This document shows positions 31,728 to 40,920 of a stretch of 64,000 bases of DNA, one piece after another. Location: NCBI GenBank assembly GCA_037013685.1, contig CM072890.1, forward strand, positions 1,116,001 to 1,180,000. The letters are read 5' to 3'. Origin of the DNA: Acridotheres tristis. Its lineage: Eukaryota; Chordata; Aves; Passeriformes; Sturnidae. The notes beneath the pieces are model-generated. The model did no database searches, was not told where the DNA came from, and saw nothing but the letters and a program-made list of their open reading frames with translations. Both the position numbers and the translations under genes were made by a program. The stretch's first letter is position 1; the number at the start of each line of letters is the position of its first letter.

Positions 31728-34700
31728 GTAAGTACAACAGCCTTCTCTTATCAGCATGCAAATTCCAGCCACTCACTACCTTAGCCTGGTGTTTGCACTT
31801 TAGATTTACAGAGGGGACCTTTAAAATGAACTTTCCGAGACAGGAAGGGGTTTTCATGTCGAACTTGCTTTTATTTTCTTTGTAAAAGTTTATGTGGTTT
31901 TTCCAGTTCTCTCTCTTCCCCCCCCTCCCTTTTTTTTTTTTTTTTTTTTTTTTGAACGGCGGGGGCGTGGAGCGGGGAGATTGTTGCTGCAGCTTTTTCC
32001 TTCGCTATCAAGATGATGCACAGTTTAAAATGAAATTAAAATCTCCTTGATACTCTTTCTGCCAAGACAATACATTTTGTTGGCAGATGACGCTGTAAGG
32101 AATTCAGAGTTTTTGTTTTCAGGCAGATCTTTAAGCTCTGAGTGTTACAAAATGCAAACGTCCCCTAAATTTGAAGGAGTTCGCCAGAGGTTCTTGTTCT
32201 AGGAGAACTCGTATCAGCTGATGGGTTTGCTTTTGAAGAAACGTGCAGTAATTTACTTCTGTCTAGTCTAACAAAACTTTTTCCCAATCGGATTATCAGG
32301 CTTTAACTTCTTTACCTTCAGCTTTCTCTCAGATGCTGTTGATTATTTCGCAAAAGTTTCTCTGAACATCCTTAGCAAGCCTGTAACAAGCCTTCATTGT
32401 CGGACAGTGTCCGCTGAGGGAATTTATAAACATGCCTCTTAATTGTCCGGCATTAACTGGGGTGAGAGGGCAGCTTAGAAGTGGATGAATGACTTTTAAA
32501 GTGAAATTTCTTGCCCTTTGAATCCAAAACTTCTGAGACTGTTCCGCCAACTCTCCAGGAGTTGCAGGTTTGCTGCTCAGGTTAAAGATGCGGTACGTAC
32601 AGCTCAGCCCACAGACAGGTTGCCTCGCTTGTTGAATATTGCTTTACTTTGACGCATTTAGTGAAGCACAGGGCGCAAAATGCCGTGACAGCTGTGCGCA
32701 GGTAAGTGCCCCGACGTGACTGAGAGCCTGCGCTCCCTTCCCTGAGCAGGGACCCCCAGCAGGTCAGCATCCCTCCTCAACATCTGCCTTTAGGCACCGT
32801 GGAGCCAAAGCAAGGGCAGTCATTCCAAACGCGCTTTCTGAACGTGGGGTGACACTCCGAGTGAAAGCGCCTGCTTGTTTCTCGGCACGTGGAGCCGGAT
32901 CCGCACGGCGGGTGTTCACTTATGCAAACAAAGAGGGAATCACAATTATCCCCGTGCAGCGCGCACACACACACACTCACATCTGCATACAATGCCCAGG
33001 GAATCCTCTTTTCCTGCCGCCGAGAAGTCGCCGCTGTCGGCACCGTGAGTTACATCTGTAAACTGAATTGAGCACGCAGGGGAAGCAACAAGCTGGAGAG
33101 CGTTCCTTGTGGGAGCGCGGCCGCATCCCTGCCCTGTCCTGCCCCAGCCCAGGGCCGTTCTCTGCGCTGCCATTTCGGGAGGGCAGGGATGCTCCCCCGC
33201 TCTGGAGCTCGGTGGGCGGTGAGGTTTATCTGATGCCTTAATTATCTCTTGTCCCGTTCCCGCTTCGTAGTTAATAAGGCGCTGCGTTTGAGGAGTGCTT
33301 GGGTTGTATTTTTCCTTTCTGTTTCTTGGAAGAAAAAAAACTTGCAGCAACAAATTACTAGAGTTGCAGACTGAGGCAGACTATTCGTCCTTGTGTTCTG
33401 ATTTACATCTCTTTTCTCACACAGCTCATTTTAATTTTTTAAAAAATCTTTTTGCGCTCCAAAGCTACACTAATTGTGGGAAAAGCCAAGGTATTTCCTT
33501 TACTTGCAGCAGGTTTTTAAAATGTGTTACAAGGAAAGCATTAGTGGCCAATCACTGGAATTCTTATAACTAAAGATTAAAAAAGAGAGAGCAGTATCTC
33601 GAAAGGCAGCTATTTACTGCTTTAATTCCATACACCGGGTAACTGCAGCAAGGTGAATACTTTGAAGTAGCCGAATGCAGGTGAATACAAACTCAGTGTT
33701 CACAACCATACAATTTCCCCTCATCTCTGAATTTCACTTTTTTAGTGTCTTTCATTAAAATTGAAAGAACGCACGGAAATTAGCTACTGTGCCCTCATCC
33801 AGCTAATTTGATGATAAAGCTTTCCTAGATAATTTGGAAGTTCTATTTCAAGGTGCTTGCTGCTTGCCGAATAGGACTTGGTTACTCCTTTTATTGTAGT
33901 GGAATCGCCAAAAACATTGTAGAGAACAGGTCCACTATTCCGAGAGGTTCTGACTTATAACTCCTTTTCCCTGAACTCGGCTCGAGAGGGGCGATAGCAC
34001 CTCGGATAGCAAAGGCAGAGGATGCAGCGTGCATGACTCCAGCAGTGTGTCGAGTTTTACGGCTTGTTAACAAAATGAACTAGAGCCAGGTCATATCTGT
34101 CCTGTGCCATCGCGTTAATGCTCCATTTTCATCACGTCCTGCTGAAGCCAGGTTCCTTTGCAGTGGGGCTGAGTGTGCTTCTGGGTCTAACCTAGCCTGC
34201 ACATTTCTGCTTGTGAGGGAAGGAAAGCGAAATCAGGCTCTCTCCTCGTCTTTTTGGCCTCTATAAGTTATGAAGCTATTTTAAAATTAAAAAGTTTGTC
34301 TGTTACTAACTGTTCCAGGCGCCTTCTGGAAAATGGGGAGAAAGTGCCAAAAATACAGAGATGAATCAACAACTTCTCTCTCTCTCTCTCATTTTGTGGG
34401 CTTGAGGTTGCTTTCCGCACTCCCATCTTAACAACAGTTTAGCCTAGGTGTGAATAATATCAAAAGAGGGAGACGTTCGCTCTGCAGCGCTGTTTGCCCA
34501 CCTGATCTGCGGGCCCCTGACAGTTTGAAAGACTCTTTTATGTTTACCTTTGGAATGCAAAAATACAGCAGGGAGACTTTCTTGGGTTTGCAGTACTCTG
34601 CCACTGGTTGATTTTCTCCTCAGATCCTCATAGTTTTTCCCTTCTTTCTCCCAGATTTCCCCCCCCCCCCCCATCCCCAATTAGCACTTCCAAGAGAGCG

Positions 34701-35290
34701 TGAGTTCCTAAATTGGTATTCAGGCTGATATTCCAGTCCTTATCTGTTGCCTTTTGGTAGGCAGAGAGAGGGATATTTATATATTGCCGCTGCTAAAATT
34801 TCTCGTCGTCGCCACGAGAATCCCAACTTCAGCTCGAGTCCGTCCTAAATCAGTATTTCCTCTCCGGCCATACCTGTCTTTCCCTTTTCACTCCACTCAC
34901 TTTTCACCTTTCTGCTGAATCCATCACTAAATAGTTTGTGGGCTCTGAGTGCCTTCTCCCCCCTGGGTCCCTGTAGCTGGACTCCCATCTCTGGTGTAAT
35001 TTATACTTTCCATTTCATCTCCCTTCACCCTCCCCCATTTTTTTTTTTTTTTAATATTTTTTTTCCCCCTCCCGGCCGTGCTGTGGGATCGGGCTCTTCA
35101 GAGACCCATTTATCAGCTGTCACTAAGCGCTTGCTGAGTGCTTCCCTCTCGTCGTCCCCGCTCCCTCCCCACGCCGCCAGCCCTTCCCTCCCTCCTGCAC
35201 ATCATCTTTCTCCAGCTTTTTTTTTTTCCTTTTTTTTTTTTTTTTCTTTCCCTCCTTGTAATTTTACTATTATTTTTTTTTTTTTTCTGG
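31728..35290. other. Non-coding DNA between CpG islands
   Basis: Includes a 24-base T run (31930-31953), a short CA repeat (32971-32985), a small GC-rich patch near 33.1-33.2 kb, a CT run (34374-34391) and a 12-base C run (34662-34673). No interspersed repeat or coding exon recognised. Confidence 0.5.
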
Positions 35291-35680
35291 TGTATCCCGT
35301 GAGCCGGCGGGACTCTCCCGGCGTGTGTGTGTGTGTGTGTGTCCCCGGGAAGGAGGGAGGGAAAGGAGGGAGGGAAAGGAGGGAGGGCCGGCCCCGTGTG
35401 ACACGGTCCCCCCCCCCGGCCCCTCGAACCGGCTCCCCCGGGACCCTCCCGCTCCCCCTCCTCCTTTTCCGGCCCCCGCCCCGCCCTCGCACCCCCTCCC
35501 CGGTAACTTTCGGGTACCTTTCCTCACCGCTCCGGGCCATCAGCGCTCATTAGCGGGGTAGGGTTTCGTGTGTCTGATGGCCCCGTGAGCGGTGATAGCT
35601 GCGCGGGGATGCGCCCGGCAGCCCGCGCCGATTTCACTTTCTGTTTTGTGCTCACTTTCTCCGCAGTTGTTGCTCTCCCC
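35290..35680. promoter_or_regulatory. CpG island B with simple-repeat core
   Basis: GC- and CpG-rich sequence begins at about 35290, includes the GT/GGGA block, and continues to about 35680. It ends at the CT microsatellite. It lies left of the 35839 acceptor-like site. No TATA box or convincing first-exon donor was found, so the promoter role is inferred from composition and position in the cluster. Confidence 0.4.
35321..35388. repeat. GT microsatellite plus G-rich GGGA minisatellite
   Basis: A (GT)11 run (about 35322-35342) is followed by about three copies of a 12-13 base GGAGGGAGGGAAA unit (35350-35388). The plus strand has more than four GGG runs with short loops, so G-quadruplex formation is plausible. 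The purine asymmetry also allows triplex structures. Confidence 0.75.
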
Positions 35681-35692
35681 GCTCGCTCCCAG

Positions 35693-35694
<2 letters not shown>

Positions 35695-35733
<39 letters not shown>
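35695..35733. repeat. CT (TC) microsatellite, about 19 units
   Basis: An uninterrupted CT run followed by TGTGTGTC and further pyrimidine-rich sequence to about 35780. It lies just left of the acceptor-like site at 35838. Length polymorphism is likely. Confidence 0.85.
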
Positions 35734-35739
<6 letters not shown>

Positions 35740-35838
35740 CTCCCTCCCTTCCCCTCTCCCTCCTCTCTCTCCCTGTGTTGTCTCATCTTGCCTGTGCTGT
35801 CTGGGCGGGGGAGCCCTGCCTCCTTTTGCCTTCCTCAG

Positions 35839-35963
35839 ATCAATGCCCTGGCCACTCACTTTCTGATGTTGCACGACGGGAAATGCTTTGAATACTTACG
35901 ACATGGCCGCTCACATTGATTGCCAAGATTGACAGCAGTAACCATCGCCTTCACTTGTTTCAG
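35839..35963. promoter_or_regulatory. Candidate conserved element or exon with PBX/MEIS-like motifs
   Basis: Directly after an acceptor-like TTTTGCCTTCCTCAG (ending 35838) comes unique, balanced-composition sequence. It contains CATTGATTGCC and AAGATTGACAGC, which resemble PBX and MEIS/TGIF core sites, and AACCATC. On the minus strand CATGTC is followed by GTAAGTATT at about 35900, a strong donor. Sequence of this quality between simple repeats suggests selection, either as an enhancer or as an exon of either strand. Confidence 0.3.
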
Positions 35964-36099
35964 GAGGGAAAAAAAAAAAAAAAATGAACCTGATTGTAAC
36001 CAAATCTCCAGGCAACCCATCCGCAAACTTCTAACGATCGGGATCCTGCACATCCATGGCCCGGAGAAACACCAGCAGACTCTAGTTCATTTATTTTAT

Positions 36100-36245
36100 T
36101 TTATTTTCCCGAATTACTACCCATTTATTCCTCTCCCTTCCCTTCCCTTCCCCCCCCCTTTACCTCCTTCCTTTTTTTTTTTTTTTAAATTTTTTTTTCT
36201 TTTTAATGAAAATTACCGAAGCGCGTTGCAAAAAAAAAAAAAAGG
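36100..36245. repeat. Pyrimidine/T-rich tract ending in poly-A
   Basis: TTTTATTTTATTTT, CCTTCCCTTCCC, C8 and T-runs up to 36208, then 13 or so A residues at about 36230-36243. A low-complexity block between CpG islands. Confidence 0.7.
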
Positions 36246-36909
36246 AGGCTCTCCCAGTGCTTTGTGCCACACTGGATCCCGAGGAGGTAACCAGGAAAAC
36301 CAGCCCTATTGTGTTGTATACCTGTTGTTTGCTGTGGTGTGTAGTGCTGCGTGGCTTGGTGGCGGTGGCGGCGGTTTAATGGGTTTTCGCTGGATTTATG
36401 TCGCTTTGCAGGAGAGAATTCGGTTCCCCCTGCGCTGTCTTTAAAGGGTTATTAGTTGCAATTGAGTGAAGCAGCAGCGTCCGGAGATAGATCTGTTGTT
36501 TAGCTTTTAACATTGCTGAATTCACCCCTTCCCCCGCCTCCCCCCTGCACGATTATTTACTTTTATATCACGAGGGTGTTGTGTTTCTTTTTTCTTCCTC
36601 ATTTTTTTTTTCCTTCCCCCCACCCCCCTTCTCTTTAGGGAAAAGTAGTTATAGTCTCGTCCCCGTGCGAGTTTCCGGGGCTGTTTGAATCCCGAGGTTT
36701 CCGAGACGTTAAGGGACCCCAGTACCTTGAAATCACAACACTTTCTCATCCTTCCCGAGTAGAGTTTATTTTAAAATGTAGTGACAGATCAGCGTTGTAT
36801 TTTAAGATCACCCACGGCAGGCGAACACATGGTGCGGGAAGATATTGTACGTAAGGAACTAACACGAGAGGGAGAAAGAGAGAAAGAGAGGAGAAATAAA
36901 ATCCGAAAT

Positions 36910-37200
36910 AAATCTTTGGAGAGAGCCGAGCGCTGCTGTCATTGCTCCGAAGCGCTCGCGTGGGTTTCTCCTGGCGGATCACCCCGAGAGACGCGGCATG
37001 GAGGAAGGCGAAGGGAGTTTTAGCGGTGCCCGTGGGTTCTGCGCGAACTTGGAGGTGGGTGAGCGCTCCCGAGCCGGCCCGGGGCGGCCGCGGGGAGCAC
37101 ACAAAGCTGCGCCGGCCGCAGTGCCGCGCTCGGCCACGGAGCGGCGCTGTCCCCAGCAGCCGCCGCCGCCGCCGGAGCTGCCGGCGTAAAGTTCGACCGA
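36910..37200. promoter_or_regulatory. CpG island C with possible first exon
   Basis: CpG-rich DNA ending in a CCG run (37156-37175). An ATG at about 36998 opens MEEGEGSFSGARGFCANLE, and a GAG/GTGGGT or GTGAGC donor follows at 37055-37064. I do not recognise the peptide. It is not the SOX6 N-terminus I remember (MSSKQATSPF). A leader with a short upstream open frame is as likely as a coding exon. Confidence 0.35.
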
Positions 37201-37369
37201 AAAGTTTAAAATCGATATCGCGCCCTAATTCGTGATACACAGGGAGGGGGGAAGAAGGCAGTCCATCATCAGAGAGCTCTGTTTACAGCCGGGGAAGGGG
37301 AGATGCGTGCCGCTTTGTGGCAACAGTCGACTTGGGATTTCTTGCTGCCTTAGCTCTTTGCCGGAGGTC

Positions 37370-37377
37370 ATGCAAAT
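37370..37377 (+). promoter_or_regulatory. Perfect octamer (ATGCAAAT) in candidate element
   Basis: An exact POU/OCT octamer sits in AT-balanced unique sequence (about 37330-37465) between CpG islands C and D. Neighbouring AATTAAAATAAA and ATAAATTAAAAT stretches could bind homeodomain proteins. An 8-mer this short can occur by chance, so its value rests on context. Confidence 0.3.
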
Positions 37378-37840
37378 CGACCTTAAAAGAATGCATAAGC
37401 CATAAATTAAAATAAACCCTTAGCCAGAGGCTGATCCATAAGTAGACAATACCTAACCTGGACAAAACGGCTTCCTTTGCGAGCTGAAAAAAAGAATAGT
37501 GCCTAAACTAAATGCAAAGTAAGTTTTCAGGAAGTATTTCACTTACTATTATTACTGTTATTCTTCTTTTAAAATAAAATAGTGGCAGTTGCAACAAGCT
37601 AGCGCAGCTGTTTACAGGCGGTGCTGCAGGATACGAGTGAGGCAAGGTGTGTCTTGTGGAGAGCTTGTTCTTTTCCTGGGTTTCACTACCTTCGAAGCTG
37701 TTTATTTTTATGGATTGGGGATAAGAAGCCTCTTTTACCGTACAAGCAATTTGATGTTTTATCTCGGATAACGCCGAAGAGTTTATGGCCAAATCTGGGT
37801 TGCCTGCAACTGTCACATGCGCGCCCACAAGCTGTGTCTG

Positions 37841-37850
37841 TATATAATAG
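37841..37850 (+). promoter_or_regulatory. TATA-like box upstream of CpG island D
   Basis: TATATAATAG is the only clear TATA-type sequence in the CpG cluster. An NRF1-like CATGCGCGC lies just upstream (37817-37825). A start around 37870 on the plus strand would be expected. It stands only about 45 bases before a strong acceptor at 37888, so it may be an alternative to that acceptor. Confidence 0.3.
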
Positions 37851-37888
37851 TCTCGGGGCTTGTTGTTTTTTTTTTTTTTTTCCCGCAG

Positions 37889-38053
37889 TTTTTGACAATT
37901 GTTCCATTCACGGTCCTGAAAGGAATCATCAGCGGGAGCTAATGAGGGTGGCTCTGCGGCTTTCCCCCTCTCCGGGGAGGAGCGGGCACCGGCGCTGCCC
38001 GCTCGTGTAATGCATGCACGCGTGTACCGGCGGCGGGGTGGCGGCTGCTGTAG
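37889..38053 (+). ncRNA. Candidate 5'-UTR exon (165 bases) after strong acceptor
   Basis: A long T tract followed by CCCGCAG (ending 37888) is a strong acceptor. A weaker donor, TAG/GTAGGG, lies at 38054. The exon starts TTTTTGACAATTGTTCC, whose ACAATTGT is a head-to-head pair of SOX-type cores. That would fit autoregulation if this is SOX6. No recognisable protein is encoded. Confidence 0.25.
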
Positions 38054-38400
38054 GTAGGGGACAGGGAGAGGGAGAGGAGGAAGAGGAAGAGCAGCCAGGA
38101 GTGATGTGAGCAGCTCCCAGCAGAGCCCCCGGAGCGTGTCCCCCCCGGCCCCGGCCCCGGCCGTGCGCCCAGGGCCCGGAGGTCACTCGGGGCACCCCTC
38201 GTGTCCAGCCCGGCGCTGTCTCCGCTCCCCGCCTCGCCGTGGGGTTTGCTGCGCTTTTGGGACTCGCGGAAAGGGACGGCAAGGAGCGAAAGTGGCACCG
38301 CGAAAGGACAATTAGTGTTGCGTCTGAGTGGCCGGGCTGGGAGGAAGGGGGGCCGCAGGGAAAGGCAGCCCGGTGGGAGCCTGGGGACGCCAGATTAGTG
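37940..38400. promoter_or_regulatory. CpG island D
   Basis: GC- and CpG-rich sequence with GC-box-like tracts (CCCCGGCCCCGG, GGGGCGGG-type motifs). It flanks the 37889 exon candidate and ends sharply near 38.4 kb where AT-rich DNA begins. No coding frame is recognised. Confidence 0.5.
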
Positions 38401-39590
38401 CTGTCCTAGGGGTGTTTCCCAAAAACAGGGAGGTGAAACTTTCTGTGATAAAGTAATATATCTTCGCCTGCTGTTTGTAGATAAGGTATATGTTTATTAA
38501 GCAAATTTAAATAGCCTTCGGCACACGAGCGGCACTTTGTTCCTACTGCTTGCTTTTGCCATCACTTTAACTTTTTTTTTGCCATTTCCATCTTCAGTGC
38601 TGATCGTGAGGACAGGAGAACAGTTCTATCCAGTCCTCAAACAGAGTGTTGAAGTCTAAAAATTAACGAATTTCCCTTTCTGTATTCGTGTAATGGAGCA
38701 ATTTTGAAACCTGTTTTGAGACTTCGACTTGACTTGACTTGTTTTATTGACGTGCTTGTGCCCACTCATTTAATTAAGCCATTATAATACCATAAAGTAA
38801 ATAATAAGAATGAATGTGAGATATGTGCATGTAGCCTGCCATTATATACAAATATTTCCCTGGAAAAGACCCTTTAAAAAACTTTTTTTCAGCACCCCAT
38901 GATTCTTTGGCAAGATCTTATTGCAGGTTTTTGTTTTGAGCCAGGATATTTCGTGGGTTTTTGTGCTCATGACGTTACATGCACACTACGCTTGGAATAT
39001 AAACAGCAAGCGTACCTAGCAGCTCATTCTAGTAAAACTAAGGAATAATTATTTATAGTGAGTACATTTAAAAGAAAATAATGAGGTCATTTGGAGTATG
39101 CTGCAGTTTGAAGTAGCTCGACACCTGGCAGAAACTACATACGCGTTTTCTTCAGACTCTGCACTATCCATAACTTTTCCTTATAATACATTCTTGTGTT
39201 AAGTGAGAAAGGCTGTTTGTAAAACAATCCCCTGGCTGGTTCCAGTGTTGGGTGAAGCTGATCCTGTAATGGCATTTTGTTTTGAACAGTTGCTGTAGTT
39301 GAAGTTCCCTCATAAGGTAAGGTGGCACTGGGTCTGAAAGGAGGTCCAAATGCCACATTTATAATTAGACTGCCAATTCAGCACATTGTATCTATTGCTA
39401 TACAGGGATATACTGCTGTGTCTGGTCTCTCAATAGACTGTATTCAGAATTAGCCAATTCAACTGCTTAAACTTTGGAGTCAAATTTAGAATAGGCAATG
39501 AGAGAAGGAAAGAAAGAAAACAATAATGCTTTCTTTTTTTCCCTCAGCTAGCTATTAAAAGCCAAAGAATATACGGAAACCAACCCAGGC
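38400..39590. other. AT-rich spacer between CpG islands D and E
   Basis: Unique AT-rich sequence without recognised repeats. It holds several AT-rich homeodomain-like motifs (TAATTAAG near 38772) and a repeated GACTTGACTTGACTTG near 38726. Confidence 0.4.
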
Positions 39591-40700
39591 ACTGCTCTTG
39601 GAAGCCCTGCACCGAGCGCAGCCTGGCCAGCCTCGCCTGCAAAACCATTTTGAAGCGCGCTTCTCCTGGGGGAGGGGAAGGTGAGCCCTGGGCATCGCTC
39701 CCAGCGCCGCTTCCCGGGCCGCAGCCGGGCCAGGGGGCTCGGGGCCGGGGCAACCCGGCCCGCTTCGGTCCGGCCCGGGACCCCCGGGCTGCTGTGACCC
39801 CGCAGAGACCCCCGGGGCGAGCCGGCCCCCGGAGCCCCCGGCCCCCGAGCGGGGCGGGAGCGGCCGCGGCAGCGCCGGGGACCCCGCGGACCCGGCTCCG
39901 TGCCCGTAATGCCCCGGTTCTGTGCCCCTAATGCCCCGGCTCCGTGCCCCTAATACCCCGGTTCTGTGCCTGTAATGCCCCGGTTCTGTGCCCGTAATGC
40001 TCCGGTTCTGTGCCCGTAATGCCCCGGTTCTGTGCCCCTAATGCCCCGGCTCCGTGCCCCTAATGCCCCGGTTCTGTGCCTGTAATGCCCCGGTTCCGTG
40101 CCCGTAATGCTCCGGTTCTGTGCCCCTAATACCCCGGTTCTGTGCCCTCCTTGCCATCGGTTCTGTGCCCGTAATGCCCCGGTTCTGTGCCCTCCTTGTC
40201 CCCGGTTCTGTGCCCTCCTTGTCCCCGGTTCTGTGCCCTCCTTGCCCCAGCTCCGTGTCCTCCTTATCCCTGGTTCCGTGCCTGCCTTGCCCCGGTTCTG
40301 TGCCCGTAATGCCCCCGTCTATGTGCCCTCCTTGCCCCGGTTCTGTGCCCTCCTTGCCCTCGGGCTGTGTGCCCTCCTTGCCCCGGTTCCGTGCCCTCCT
40401 TGTCCCCGGTTCCGTGCCCTCCTTGCCCCCGGTTCCGTGCCCTCCTTGCCCCGGTTCCGTGCCCTCCTTGCCCCCGGCTGGCGGCTCCCAGCCCCTTTTC
40501 CCCGCTGTCACACTTCTCGTGTCTCTTCCCCCGGCCTCCTGCCCGGGAACTTTAATTCATTCAGCGATGAGCGCGCAAGGGGCCCTTTGGTCGGCAGTCT
40601 CGCATCCTCTGCTAAACGCATTATTTCCTCCCTCCTCCCTGCAGCTCGGTGCTCCGTCTCGGTTCTGCTGGGAGGCTGAACTGGGCTCCCTCAGCGCTCC
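39590..40700. promoter_or_regulatory. CpG island E containing a minisatellite
   Basis: GC-rich DNA begins at about 39.6 kb. A donor-like AAG/GTGAGC lies at 39681. Dense CpG follows (39700-39900), then the 22-23 bp minisatellite, then a less GC-rich tail. The first 300 bases look like a typical promoter island, and the second half owes its GC content to the repeat array. Confidence 0.5.
39894..40475. repeat. GC-rich minisatellite, about 26 copies of 22-23 bases
   Basis: Units of the form GGTTCTGTGCC(C)GTAATGCCCC and GGTTCTGTGCCCTCCTTGCCCC are arrayed head to tail with few interruptions. I count 26 units. The left 11 units are of the GTAATG/CTAATG type. After a mixed zone (units 12-19), the right end is of the CTCCTTG type. 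Long open frames on both strands (for example a Gly/Thr/Glu-rich minus frame at 40038-40511) arise because the array reads through. They are not evidence of a gene. Confidence 0.92.
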
Positions 40701-40919
40701 CTCGGTTTCCTTCTCTGCGAGATCGCAGGGTGCAAGCCGGTGCCATGTGTGTAACACAGCATAAAGGCAGCGAGACAGATGGCTGTCTCTCCCTGCACGT
40801 TCCCGACTCTCCGCTCAACTTATGTAACTGCTGCGGGGTTTTTTTTTCCCCCTTTTTTTTGCCTTTACACACCGGGGAAAGAGACAAGAGGAACCAAGTG
40901 CAGCCCATCAGTTTCACTG
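40645..40919 (+). ncRNA. Candidate 5'-UTR exon (275 bases) right of the minisatellite
   Basis: A strong acceptor (TTTCCTCCCTCCTCCCTGCAG, ending 40644) and a good donor (CACTG, then GTAAGGCC at 40920) bracket 275 bases. The interval is open for 100 or more codons in one frame without a recognisable domain, and carries T and C runs at 40841-40860. It could be the last leader exon before a long SOX6 intron. Confidence 0.3.
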
Positions 40920-40920
40920 G

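Noticed and set aside
34936..35553. 205-codon frame with F and S/P-rich stretches
   Set aside because: It is built from poly-T, GT and GGGA simple repeats. No protein similarity is seen.
36998..37054. Possible coding first exon MEEGEGSFSGARGFCANLE
   Set aside because: A donor follows, but the peptide matches no protein I know, and the SOX6 start I remember is different. It is kept only as a possible leader exon within the CpG island entry.
40098..40764. Overlapping 190-214-codon plus frames and a 157-codon minus frame of repeated peptides
   Set aside because: They are read-through of the 22-23 bp minisatellite in several frames. The apparent peptide repeats reflect DNA repeats.
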